Of a stretch of DNA of 64,000 bases, positions 12,150 through 22,210 are shown one piece after another. Position numbers and translations under genes: made by a program. The notes under the pieces are model-generated. The model was not told the DNA's origin, made no database searches, and was given only the letters and a program-made list of their open reading frames with translations. Positions within the stretch are counted from its first letter, which is position 1, and every line of letters begins with the position of its first letter. Origin of the DNA: Heliocybe sulcata (lineage: Eukaryota > Basidiomycota > Agaricomycetes > Gloeophyllales > Gloeophyllaceae); assembly GCA_004369045.1 (NCBI GenBank), contig ML213542.1:1-64000 (forward strand). Direction: 5' to 3'.

Positions 12150-13301
12150 CTAGTAAGCCTCCTCTATGGTGAATCTGCATCCAGTAGTATCAATGTCAGA
12201 GCTGGAATAGTAGGGTGACTCAGGAGGATCCAGGACAACACCATAGGCATAGTCTTCTTCAACCAGATGAGCCCTGTCCACCTGCTTCATGATCCAGTCC
12301 TTGACCTTCTGCAGCATCTCCTTCATACAGCGAGAAGCCTGGTGACCCGTACACCTGCAATGGTGACAGTGGTTGCGATGGGACGCATCACACCAGACAT
12401 ACCCCTTATCATCCTTCACCCCACCATGTCCCTCAGCATCTGAGTCAGACCCAGACCCAGATGAGGTGTCGCGGTAGCAGTGGCGATGAGAACCTGAAGA
12501 CTTCCCTTTATCCTTCCTACTCCTTCCCCCTGATCGTACAGCCAGTGCCGCCTCTGTCTCCTCCATCTTCACTGAATCAATGCCCATAGCGGCAGATGAG
12601 GACTGAAGGATGCTGAGGACAGTTGTGAGGTCAGGCTCAGATGGCTGGGTGAGGATGGAAGTGCGAACAACATCAAAGGAGCTGTCAAGGTTACGGATGA
12701 TGGAATCCTTGACTAGATAGTCCTCGATCTTGTGGCCCATACGAGTAAGATCCCTCTGAGCACCAAGGATCTTCTGGATGTAGATGTCGATGGGTCAGGA
12801 TGTATCATGGTTGGAACTGAAGAGGATGGTCTCCAGCTGGACCCGGCAAGCAAAGTTGGAGGCATCAAACTTGGTGGACAATGCTTTTCAGGCAGCAGAA
12901 GCACTATCACAGCCAGAGATGAGGTGATCATACTGGGAGTCAACCTTGGCCCAAATGAACCCCAAAGCCTGACTATTCTTAGAGATCCACTCTGCCTGCC
13001 TAGCCCCAAAAGCCTCCTGCTCCTCTCCCCTAGCTGCAACAGTGGGCTTGATACTGCCACCAGTAACAACCTCCAGGGAGTTCGTGATCCTGAAGAGCAT
13101 GGACATGGCACCCTGCCATTGAGAATAGTTCTCCCCAGTCAAGGTAGGGACCTTCTCCAGAGAAGAGTTGATGAGAACTGAGGACATGATGAAGGAAAGT
13201 GAATGAGAGAGTAGTGGTGGTATAGGCAAGTGATGATGTGGCAGATTGATTGCCTCAGATAAGACTCTAGATGGGACGCAGGATAGACACAAGATAGACA
13301 C
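12150..13301 (-). pseudogene. Copia-type gag (UBN2/DUF4219-like) fossil
   Basis: Minus-strand coding begins MSSVLINSSLEKVPTLTGEN near 13188, and the LTGENYSQWQGAM block is the usual opening of Copia gag proteins. Nearer the end is a CCHC zinc knuckle, CHHCRCTGHQASRC, of the spacing C-X2-C-X4-H-X4-C, near 12342-12383. An acidic tail follows. The reading frame is broken in a small number of places. Confidence 0.88.
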
Positions 13302-13318
13302 TACAGGATTACAGCCTT

Positions 13319-13330
13319 GGGCTCATAACC
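13319..13330 (-). other. Primer-binding site matching the initiator tRNA anticodon arm
   Basis: The plus-strand sequence GGGCTCATAACC abuts the LTR boundary at 13331. It equals the anticodon stem-loop of fungal initiator methionine tRNA (GGGCTCATAACCC, CAT anticodon). Read on the element's own strand it is the complement, so a cleaved half of that tRNA would prime cDNA synthesis as in Drosophila copia and its relatives. The match to tRNA is from memory. Confidence 0.75.
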
Positions 13331-13483
13331 TGATAAGAAATGAGCAGCTGAGCGCAGTCAATCAACACGAGATGAATGCGGAATGAGTAAAATATAGCAG
13401 GACTGTGGATACAAAGGTATCTATGTTTGTACCTACTTGTCCCAAGTGGCAGTGTATCGCACTGTACAATACAGATCTCAACA
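13331..13483 (-). repeat. 5' LTR of the gag-only Copia-type element
   Basis: A 153-bp LTR with TG...CA ends, paired with 11882-12034. The five bases beyond it (13484-13488, AGGTG) form the right target duplication. Confidence 0.95.
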
Positions 13484-13880
13484 AGGTGAACAGTGATGCG
13501 CTAAGTTCTTTCCTCGCTATGATGGGCCGTATGAAATTATTGACACGCATCCAGAGATGTCAAATTACACTCTATCCCTTCCCAATACACCTAATGTCTT
13601 CCCAGCATTTCATGCCTGAGCTCAAATGATACCAGGCAAATGAAACCGCCCCTTTTCCACACCATGAACAACCCAGCCCCAGCCCCATCATTACTGAAGA
13701 TGGCACTGAAGAGTTCCACGTCCAAGAAATCATTGATGCACACAGGCATGGTCTCAGCTGGCAATACCTTGTTCATTAGGCAGGATATGGCCCTGAAGAC
13801 GATCGTTGGTTACTGGGATCCGAACTTGAGGAGTGCGAAGTGTTGGACAGATGGCTCGCGAACTCTGAGGATGGGGTAAC
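13484..13880 (+). pseudogene. Chromovirus tail with chromodomain (fossil)
   Basis: After the Copia-type insertion the chromovirus resumes. The plus strand shows a chromodomain-like run: EFHVQEIIDAHRHG near 13710, then QYLV and a WLLGSELEEC-like stretch near 13808-13843. These correspond to the VEKIL...YLVKWKGY...TWEP pattern of chromodomains, which direct integration into heterochromatin in this clade. This is a broken fossil. Confidence 0.8.
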
Positions 13881-13976
13881 CTCTTGGTAGCTTTTTTGCA
13901 CAGGGTTTTTTAATGAACCTGCTGCAGGGAACCCACTGAGTTTCTTTTTCTTATTCCTCTCTTATACACTCATGTA

Positions 13977-14003
13977 CCCCCCCCCCCCCCCCCCCCCCCC
14001 CCC
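13977..14003. repeat. 27-base poly(C) run
   Basis: An uninterrupted run of 27 C residues, 27 bp upstream of the chromovirus 3' LTR. It replaces or neighbours the place where the polypurine tract is expected. Its length is likely imprecise in any assembly. Confidence 0.9.
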
Positions 14004-14030
14004 GGGCTTTTGTTTCCAAGGCCGTGGAGG

Positions 14031-14255
14031 TGTAAGCCTTCAGCTTACGATGCCACATTGTATTTGTAATAGTTTGTATCTTCTGACTATGCCTGCACCC
14101 ACTTTTGCTTCCATGTTCCCCATCTTCCGCACACTCTCTCTTCTCTGGTTTAGATTAATTCTAATATGCTACCTTGGGTCTCAGAAATATAACCTCATCT
14201 ACTTCTTGGCCTGAACTGAGTGTTATTTGTTCAGTGAAAACTTAACAGGTTTTCA
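14031..14255 (+). repeat. 3' LTR of the chromovirus
   Basis: TGTAAGCC...GGTTTTCA, 225 bp, partner of 2036-2279. The five bases that follow are GACTC. Differences from the 5' copy are concentrated at CpG positions. Confidence 0.9.
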
Positions 14256-14681
14256 GACTCTTGAGAATTTACTGCACGTTGCCCTCCCCACAGGCATCCT
14301 GGCTGCCCGCCATGGACAAATCCTGCATAATCTCAAAGTACTATAATAAGAATCCAGTGTCTGGGAAGCGGACAAAGTCAATCAAATCCACTGAAGAGGA
14401 AAATGGAAAAAAACAACAAAAAAGTGCACAAAGAGTCCTTGGCTTCTGCACAGCAAGCAGATGAAAAGAAGGCACTGGGTACCACAGGTACCAGAGTATG
14501 AGCCAACACATGGGCTGGCAATAATGAGAATGATTGGTTTGAAGCCCTTCTTAGTGTATACACAATGAAACTACTCACAAAACAATGCAGTGGGACAGCC
14601 TTGAAGCATGCCAACACTGGTGGCAGTAGCCAGTAGTCCCTGAGGCCACTATCCTTCAGACAGCTTAACAAGAGTGCAGCA
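14256..14681. other. Spacer to the right of the chromovirus, no gene seen
   Basis: Resumes the pre-insertion locus. No supportable frame or RNA; composition is like that of 1-2035. Confidence 0.5.
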
Positions 14682-15580
14682 TTGAGCACAGCCACATCCA
14701 AGCAAAGCTCATCCAAGCATGGTAGTCAGAAGAATGCACACAATGATGACCAGAACAGCAGCCATGAATCAGACAGTACTATCAGTGCAAAAAAGAATGC
14801 TGACCCTGTATCATACCTTCACCACACTGAGACAATGCTACAGCAAGATTTCAAGACATTCAAGGAATACCACAAGCACTTGAAGGTATTGGCCTTTGCG
14901 CTGCAAGATGCTCTTATCCAGGCACAAGATGAGGTGGAGAGTCTGGATGAGTGCATACAGGGACTTGAAGCAGAGAATAAGGAGTTGCAGGGGATGATTG
15001 GGAAAATGTCAGAAGGGATGCAGAATCAGTCCAGTACTGGTGATAAGGACCTGAAGTTAAACGTACATGTACTGATCATTATCCCGAGTTCTCACCCTTA
15101 TCCAAGCATCAGAGGGCAATATGGGCAGTCCTATTCAAGATGATGGGTACTGAGCCAAATGACATCCTTCTGTCTCCTTTATCTAATGGTCAATACTGAA
15201 TGAAACCGAACAAGGATGGTGAGGTACTCCTGCATCTGGATTTTGCCAAAGCCTGGACAAGCAACTCGAAATGGCACAGCAAGTTCTGCAAGCACTTGAA
15301 GCAGGATGGGCCCATATTGTGTGTCAACATATCCAAGGAGTATCTGGGAAGGTTCAGGAACAAGGAGATCAAGAGTATCACTGGGTGGTCAGTCTACAAG
15401 CACTTGAAGGAATGGTACAAGGATGAGAGCAAGCCGAAGGGACTACAGGAATCAGCTTGCAAGGTCACTGTGAGTGTACCATTATCCCATGAAACGATGC
15501 TCGTGACAGCTTTGGGGTACAGAAAGCCAAAGACTGCCAGGAAGTTTGTCCACAGTTTGTGGAGCTCACTGATGATGTAA
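14682..15580 (+). pseudogene. Decayed unknown protein with coiled coil
   Basis: The first part (14682-15143) encodes a Ser/Lys/Asn-rich N-terminus. Residues of about 50-115 follow with a clear heptad-like helical stretch (QDALIQAQDEVESLDECIQG, then EAENKELQGMI), predicted to be a coiled coil. A second open part (15200-15580) begins MKPNKDGEVLLHLDFAKAW and contains NSKWHSKFCKHLKQDGPIL and TGWSVYKHLKEWYKDE. Both parts have amino-acid-like composition in one direction and may belong to one old gene or element. I do not recognise the family. Its position inside a repeat island suggests a repeat-associated gene, and it is not intact. Confidence 0.35.
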
Positions 15581-16489
15581 GTGCTACCTTAACAACCAGT
15601 GAGCTGGCAAGGCTGCACATTGTTGAAGGGAGTTCCAAAGCAAATATATACACTCATAAGCACTAGATATATCCACTAATGGCATCTAAGGGCTTACCTG
15701 CACATTGTTGAAAGGGAGTTCCAAAGAGGAACAGGTTAAAGAGCTCTTCAACAAGTGCAAAACACAAAGTGGCCCATCACGTGACATGTGATGTCACATC
15801 ACAGTGGCTGAAAGCGAAGGTGGCTGAAGGGGAGCCCTTACACTGTGCAGGTTTTGTTGTGTACTTGTGCTTATCATTGGGCAGCTCAATCCAGACCAGC
15901 CACCTTCATGCTTCCCTGTCAGCATCTGGCTTTTGTTTCCCTATCATTATTGCATCATGTCCATAGATGTGGTGCATGTTTGAATAATATGTAGAGTGCA
16001 TTTGGGAAGAGGTCAAGAGTGAGTTTTGCACCATGCCAAGCAATTGCGAAACACTGACCAGCATGTTACCCTGCAGGGTGGAAGCCTGCAGGCATGGGAA
16101 ACACTCAGAACGCACATGGACGAACAGGACCTTGTGTTGTATTGCAGGACATGAGAGAGCAGGGGAAAAAGAATGTCGTACAAACCAGAGACTCGTCAGC
16201 TTATAAGCATAAATGAGTGACAGTGAGCATGAAGCGTAAGGAGGGAAATAGCTACGGGAGAAGCAACTGTGATACCGAAGCAGATGTGGCATGTGATGGG
16301 GAGGTGAGAAGGGAAATGGGAGAGCCATAATTGGATGGAAAGCACATGTGCGGTGGCAGTTATGATCGACAGGATTACACAGGCACTGACTCAGAGCTGG
16401 ACAGCAGAAGACAAGAGGGAGCTCCTGCAAACTTAAAGATAGATCAGGGATTTGATTACTAATAAGCTCACCTGCCCCAGATATAAGAG
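15581..16489. other. No supportable gene
   Basis: About 0.9 kb of repeat-island sequence. A 195-codon minus-strand frame at 15906-16493 is Ser/Cys/His-rich without any recognisable domain. It overlaps what should be intron or 3' sequence of the fossil integrase gene, so I do not call it. A short sequence related to TTGAAGGGAGTTCCAAAG is present twice, near 15622 and 15709. Confidence 0.45.
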
Positions 16490-18790
16490 CCATGACCAGT
16501 TTCCCTGTTTTCCTCCATCCAGTATGCTACACTGATGTTCTCGGTTCCATGTTCGCCTCAGACTTGACTAGGAACATCATATACAGGTATAGCTCCGAGG
16601 AACAGGGAAAACACAGTGTCAGAGTGATTGTTGTTGCTTGTTTGGACAGCTGTCACAAGTCTTGATCTTCTGTTGATGAAAGTATGTGTGATGAGCTTGT
16701 ACTTGATAAGGCATATAGTTGAGAAAGAGTACCTGCATGGCAGTGGACCCTGAAGCTCACCATGCTGTCCATCATGATGCTAAAGGGAGTTGGCTCCTGC
16801 AACATGGTATTTACATCAGACTATCTGCCTGTCACCAAAGCACCGGTGAAAGGCACGAACACACGACGAAACCTGCACAGACCTAAAGGGGAACAACAAC
16901 CACAAAGCGTAGCACCAATCCCTTGGTGCTAGATGGCTGCGAGGTCCGGGGCAACAAAGGTTATAGTAAACATTCAGAGGGAGTCAATGGTAAGGGATAG
17001 GGCCGAGACCGCCAACCACAGGGCGATGTATACTCTAATGAAAAATGCGATCAAAGCTAAAAATAGAATGCGATCAAAATGCGATGGCGCGCGATGTCGC
17101 ACACTCTAGAAGCGGAATATGCGCGCTAACTAAAAATAGATGTAGACGCTAAAAATAGAACAACGCGAAAACGGGGTACTCTGGTGTCTGGCGGGACACA
17201 GACAGCAGCAGCGACGGAAATCGGGAACAGCAGCGCAGCGACGAGAGGCAGCAGATAGTGGACGCAGTAAGCTCAGAGAGATAAGAGACGCAGAGGATGA
17301 GGTGGGAACAGTAGAATTGCGCAGGGAGGCAGCGACCTAACCTAACCTAAGGCCGAAGCTAACCTAGGGTACAGTGTCGGAAAGTCCGACTTAAGTATAC
17401 TACAGAGAAAATCAAATAAACCGAGTACCATATGCTAACCAAGTGAAACTACTCCTGAAAAACAATCTATCACAAACCTCAGACAAGGGGAACAATCTCC
17501 GTACACTACAGTGACCATGTGCAAAGGTGGGCGCATACCAAAAGGAGCGTGGGAACGCGCACAGCGCCGCATCAAAAAGCGCTGATGGGCCGTGTGGAGG
17601 CCGCGCCGGTGCCCGCAAGGCACGCACAGCCTCGGAATTGACTTGAAACTTGATGGGCAGCATATGCAAAGGCACCACCGAGGCAGTGCAGCACCGCCGT
17701 GCAACACTGCCGCTGTCGGGAGGGTATTGCCACACCGCCGTGATGGCTGGGATGAGCATGCGTGCTTAAGTAAAGCAGTGGAGCGGTTGTCGAATGAGAT
17801 CGGAGAGTCGTCGGGAATTGCCGGAAATAGTGAAAAGTCCATGGAAACTCGAGTTTTGCTCGTAGCGCGACGCTGCGGATACACTCACTCTCGCACAGAG
17901 CGTGGGAATGTGCACAAATAGCCTGAAAATGCGTTTTCGGAGACCAGAGCCACGTAGAGGCGTATCACCGGGGTGGGCCATATACTCTTATGTAGGATGC
18001 AACAATGTGATCCATGGGAACCCAGTGACAAATAGACTTGAGGAATCCACTGATCATATGGCACGCAAAGTTGGGAAAGTCAGAGAGGAGTGTAGAGAGA
18101 TGGGCATCAAGTTGGTCATCTGATATGGTTGACACTGGAGCTTGAGTTGGAGTCCAAATTGTATGGACTACACCCTGATCATCTGAGACTCTCATGCAGA
18201 CAGGGGCACCAGGTTCAACCAGACTGTGCTCAAGGGCATGGTGGAGAACTCTATAGGCAGTGGGTGACAGGTGCAATGCCACTCAGTCCTCGGAGTTCAA
18301 GCACACTGGAGAGGAATACTAGATCAATTTCAATGTGTGGCCTGCCTCACTTGCCTGCAATATGCTGGTAGTGCACAACTGGGATAGACGATACAGGACA
18401 CTCTCGAGAAATGTGGACAGCATCCTTGAGTGTACAGATCATCCCTGAGATGGACTGGACCAGGACCTGCCACTCATCTTCAGGAAAGATGGCTTGGTGC
18501 TGGAGAAGAACTGGCATTAGCCCCAAACTGGGATGTGAAACAGTCAGGTCACCCACCTGTTGTGCTGCAGTGAAGTATTGGACGACTTGTGTGCAGTTCA
18601 GCCCCAGTTGGTGTGCATCACCCACTTGAGTATGGAGGGCAATCCTAACCTGCTCATCAGAGCTGTGTAGCTATACTAGAAACTGTCCAGATTTTGTGAC
18701 ATCCTGACAAGCAGAATGAGCACTGCTGAGCTGCAGAGCAGAGCTGAGAGAATTCAAAGTGCTAAAGTGAACACCAGATTGTAGCTTAAA
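16490..18790 (-). pseudogene. Fossil integrase-core (rve/DDE) gene, split by LTR-B copy 2
   Basis: Minus-strand sequence on both sides of LTR-B copy 2 matches, block by block, the integrase-core-domain proteins found in many copies in Agaricomycete genomes. The left-hand blocks include GRPHIEIDLVFL (a GRP-x-EID type start), LSPTAYRVLHHALEHSLVEP, DAHLSTLLSDFPNFACHMIS and IRVYGPP. Across the LTR come an HDGQH-like block, the FI-x-RRSRLVTAVQTSNNN block and GEHGTEN followed by NRETGHGSYIWGR. These correspond to the catalytic core with DDE geometry. Whether this family is a domesticated transposase or part of a larger mobile element is not settled. The copy is old and broken in several places, apart from the LTR insertion. 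Confidence 0.72.
16847..17967. repeat. Solo LTR, family LTR-B, copy 2
   Basis: TGAAAGGCACG...GCGTATCA, 1121 bp. CCGG at 16843-16846 and 17968-17971 is a perfect 4-bp target duplication. It is in the same orientation as copy 1, and retains many CpG sites that copy 1 has lost, so it is probably younger. It contains a short CCTAACCTAACCTAA run near 17336. It splits the fossil integrase-core gene. Confidence 0.93.
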
Positions 18791-19239
18791 ATAGGTTGGC
18801 ATGTAGCACATCAATAATCTGTTACCTAGCTGGCGATAACTATCACCAGATTATCAGTTTGACCACCCTTCTCATTACAGGCTTGTGGCAGAACCACAAT
18901 GTAGGTTCATTCTGATGCAAACAGGTTTGACTGTCACTCAGCTTTGAGCTTACAACAAGTTCAATAGCCCACAAAGCACCATGCAGCTGGTTTGAACTGG
19001 CCAATATCAGGTTCCACTGATTTCAACCAGCAAGAACTGGTCTCAAGTAAGATAGGTGACATGCAGTTTTGGGCTAGCAAGACTGCCCAAAGTTCACACG
19101 CCATCGCTAGTGCTTCGCGTTACCGCAATCGGCAATTCTCCCGAAATGGCAACTTCCTGAAGCCGATCGGCGACCAACTCAGACTCCTCTTTCGGCAGCG
19201 GGCATGCAGATGAATATATACATTAAACAATCTGGGCTC
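18791..19239. other. No supportable gene
   Basis: Mixed sequence. The right half, from about 19085, becomes more CpG-rich (CGCTAGTGCTTCGCGTTACC) than its surroundings and leads into the tRNA-like unit, so it may be part of the same repeat. Confidence 0.4.
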
Positions 19240-19244
19240 CCAAG

Positions 19245-19332
19245 AACACCATGGTGTAATGGATGTATCATTGACATGTGTAGTCCACGTACTCTAGAGC
19301 TTACAGGTTCGATTCGGGCCGTATACACTTTT
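19245..19332 (+). repeat. tRNA-like sequence with Pol III A and B boxes (SINE head or tRNA relic)
   Basis: TGGTGTAATGG at 19252-19262 fits the A-box consensus TRGYNNANNNG exactly. GTTCGATTC at 19307-19315 fits the B-box GWTCRANNC exactly, 55 bp further on. A TTTT follows at 19329, the usual Pol III stop. The acceptor and T stems do not pair, so it is not a functional tRNA. This leaves a tRNA-derived SINE head or a decayed tRNA gene. Confidence 0.5.
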
Positions 19333-20964
19333 GTTTGTGTTTTTTGGCTGGGCTCGCGCGACCAAGTCCCCGCCTTCGGTAGTTCCCATTTAGGGATAAT
19401 CCCATATGTTGCAGTCCTGCTGAGGCACGGGTTCCTCCAATAAGACTTACATGAATCATGTCTTCCTGTTAAGCGATATAAGGACTCTTTCTCCTCAGTT
19501 GCTCACGCTAGTTCAATGTATTCTATGTGTAAACTCGCCTCCAGCATTCCCCGGTTCCACATCCGGCTATATCTAAATGACATAGGGAATTTTGCTTTCC
19601 TATGTCATTTTGCTTTGCATTACAGCCCTATCTTTCTAATACCTGTCCTTCCGTATATGTTTTATATTTGTTCTTTCTGAGCAGGGTACCGTGCACTAAC
19701 ACATAGAACCCCCGGGCCGTCACCTGTTTCCAGGTCTCCCTGTTTGGAGGTCCATCACTTCTCTCCTTGTGCGGCCAGCGCTGATCTCCTCAGAGCATCA
19801 GATCATGCTGACTAAGCCGTGAGAACTTTGGGCACACTTGCTAGCCGCAGTTTTGGCTACACCATGTGACTCAATGTGACAGGCAACATCGGTGGGATAC
19901 TGCAGCAGCTGCAGCAACTTTTTTGAGAAAGTAGAACCAACCAAAGGTTGCTATAGGTCATATCTTCGGTTTCTAGGTTTAACTTTCTCAATATCTTATG
20001 TCTATCTTGGGGAGTATGAAATTTTTTTGAACCTTTTTCTTGAAGTTGCCAATTGCATTTTTCCGCAAGTTCTGTGAGGAAAGGATTTTTGTCCCCAAGA
20101 TATTTGCTGCCAGAAGCATTGTTCTGTGATTATGTAATACCCATATATGGAGATATCCCTAACCTTACATTTCTAAATCACATATCTTGGAAGCACCTGT
20201 GGGCTCATCATGTCTAGCAATGCTTCTGAGCCAGACTAGATCTGAGAATGTTACCAATGCCATATAGGAGCAATCCCTTGGTTAGCGAATTTCAGTACCT
20301 GGTCTGAGTATTGAGTGGTTGTCTACATATGGTAGGGTGGCCAGCTGACCCATTCAAAGACATTAGAGTGTATTTGCAAGGCCCAGTTTCTTACCTCTCA
20401 GAAACTGCCAAATACCCTAGTGTGTCATTGTTTGTTGGCTGGCTGAGTTTATATTCTTTCCTTAGTGATGTCATTGAAATGCTTAGTGGACCATCCTTTC
20501 GGGCAGCTGCAAATACACTCCATTCTTGAGGCATTCTAAGTTTTAGGTCCCTAGGACCATCTAATATTTGCCATGTGACTGTTATATCTTATGGAATGGT
20601 CATGTGCATGTGATGTAGCTGGAACTGCATGTCACCTATTTTAAGTTCAACTTGCTTCAGCCACATTGATCACCTCAAAATGCCATGTGGCTGTGTTATT
20701 GTCCATGAAAGGCTGTCATACAATGGCAATCAATTGCATTAATGGCATTGGCTGGAAATCAATGTAAGCTAGTGTAAAGTTGATGTACCTGGATGTCACT
20801 GAGTCAGCCACCAGTGCCAGCTATTTTTGTCCAAATCAGGCTGTCATGAAGTTCAAACCCAATGTCAGACCAACCCTGACCAAACATAACCATACCTAAA
20901 AGAACCACTGGTCCTGGGTTGGGTTCATTTTGGCCAGAGAAATGTGGTCATGTTCAGTTAACGG
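19333..20964. other. No supportable gene
   Basis: About 1.6 kb between the tRNA-like unit and LTR-B copy 3. No frame over 80 codons and no recognisable family. It may hold the body of a SINE and old unidentified repeats. Confidence 0.45.
19577..19608. repeat. 10-bp inverted repeat (hairpin)
   Basis: ATGACATAGG at 19577-19586 and CCTATGTCAT at 19599-19608 are exact reverse complements with a 12-base T-rich spacer. No gene abuts it. Confidence 0.75.
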
Positions 20965-21841
20965 TGATACACCTCTACGTGGCTCTGGTCTCTGAAAACA
21001 CATTTTCACCCTCCTGACAGCGGTGGTGTTGCACAGCAGTGCTGCGCTGCCTCGGCAGTGCCTTTGCATGTGCTGTCCATCAAGTTTTGAGTCAATTCCA
21101 AGGCTGTGTGTGCCTTGCAGGCACCAGCACGGCTTCCACATGGCCCATCAGCACTTTTTGATGTGGCGCTGTGCGCGTTCCCATGCTCCTTTTGCTATGT
21201 GCTCATCTTTGCACATGGTCACTGTAGTGTACGGAGATTGTTCCCCTTGCCTGAGGTTTGTGATGGATTATTTTTCAGGAGTAGTTTCACTTTGTTAGCA
21301 TATGGTACTCGGTTTATTTGATTTTCTCTGTAGTATACTTAAGTCGGACTTCCCAACACTGCACCCTAGGTTAGATTAGGTCACTACCTCCCAGCGCAAA
21401 TCTACTGTTCCCCTCTAAACTCTGCATCTCTTATCTCTCTGAGCTTACTGCATCCACTATCTGCTGTCTCTCGTTGCTGCACTGCTGGTCCCTATTTCCA
21501 TCGCTGCTGTCTGTGTTCCACCAGACACCAGAGTTTCCCATTTTCATGTTGTTCTATTTTTGGCATCTACATCTATTGTTAGTTAGTATGTGCCATCCCG
21601 TTTTGATCGCATTCTATTTTTAGCTTTTGATCGCATTTACTCATCACACATTAGAGTATACATCGCACTGTGGTTGGTGGTCTCGGCCCTATCCCTTACT
21701 ATTGACTCCCTCCAAATGTTTACTATACCCTTTGTCACCCCGGACCTTGCAGCCATCTGGCACCAAGGGGTTGGTGCTTGCATTGTGGTTGTGTCTCCCC
21801 TTTAGGTCTGTGTGGGCTTTGTCATGTGTTTGTGCCTTTCA
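20965..21841. repeat. Solo LTR, family LTR-B, copy 3 (inverted)
   Basis: TGATACACCTC...GTGCCTTTCA, the reverse orientation of copies 1 and 2. ACGG at 20961-20964 and 21842-21845 is a perfect 4-bp target duplication. At 877 bp it lacks an internal stretch present in copies 1 and 2. It is CpG-depleted, so probably old. Confidence 0.93.
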
Positions 21842-22210
21842 ACGGTTCTGTCCAATGTGGCCAAACTGTAACTGGACTGAACTTTGACAACATTATGTAC
21901 ACTTAGTATGGAACATGCCCAAAATGGATGACTAATATTAATCAGTGATTGTATGCCTGGACATTACATGTGGATATTTCCAGCATGATTTCTGCGTGTT
22001 GGGTGACACTTTTGGGGGGTCCATATTTTTGGTCATTGGAAGTGCTAGTCACAAGGCAACTATATGTCCACACCTTTAGTATACCTGCCCTCAGATTCAC
22101 TCCGAACTCAGAAGGAGGAGTCTGATAAATATGGCACTGTGGTATTGGTTTTGTGACACCACTTCACTACGCAAACTCTCCACCATCTGCATGCTTCACC
22201 ATTGCCAGCC
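21842..22210. other. Transition from repeat island to gene block
   Basis: No gene. It contains the 3' flank of the coilin gene. Beyond this point sequence becomes GC- and CpG-rich and genes follow closely. Confidence 0.5.

Larger units (their letters stand above)
11882..13483 (-). mobile_element. Gag-only Copia-type LTR element (TR-GAG-like), fossil
   Basis: A 1602-bp element bounded by two 153-bp LTRs (11882-12034 and 13331-13483, TGATAAGAA...CTCAACA). The flanks are AGGTA on the left and AGGTG on the right, matching in four of five bases. The internal domain, on the minus strand, codes only for a gag-like protein. No protease, integrase, reverse transcriptase or RNase H fits in the remaining 1.3 kb. 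A primer-binding site complementary to initiator-tRNA anticodon sequence adjoins the 5' LTR, and a purine-rich GAGGGGGAG tract (minus strand) adjoins the 3' LTR. This matches the class called TR-GAG: non-autonomous elements that retain gag. It lies in the tail of the chromovirus, between integrase and chromodomain, and its coding region is broken. Confidence 0.9.
2036..14255 (+). mobile_element. Fossil Gypsy/Ty3 chromovirus carrying five nested insertions
   Basis: A long terminal repeat retrotransposon on the plus strand. LTRs at 2036-2279 and 14031-14255 both run TGTAAGCC...TTTTCA. They are flanked by AACTC on the left and GACTC on the right, a near-perfect 5-bp target duplication. Domains occur in the chromovirus order: gag with a Cys/His motif, protease with DTGS, reverse transcriptase, RNase H, integrase, then a C-terminal chromodomain. 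The span is 12.2 kb, but removing the inserted elements (about 2758-4590, 4619-5713, 6123-6275, 9613-11123, 11882-13483) leaves about 6 kb, the normal size of a fungal chromovirus. The two LTRs differ at roughly a tenth of aligned positions, many of the differences at CpG sites, so the insertion is old. The element is broken many times and is a fossil. Confidence 0.93.

Noticed and set aside
15906-16493. 195-codon minus-strand frame as a gene
   Set aside because: No domain, odd Ser/Cys/His composition, and it overlaps the downstream part of the fossil integrase-core gene.
17333-17352. CCTAACCTAACCTAA run as a possible internal telomere
   Set aside because: Only three short units, inside LTR-B, and other LTR-B copies have fewer; basidiomycete telomeres are normally TTAGGG.
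19245-19332. Functional tRNA gene
   Set aside because: Although the A and B boxes are exact, the acceptor and T stems do not pair, so I kept it as a tRNA-like repeat.
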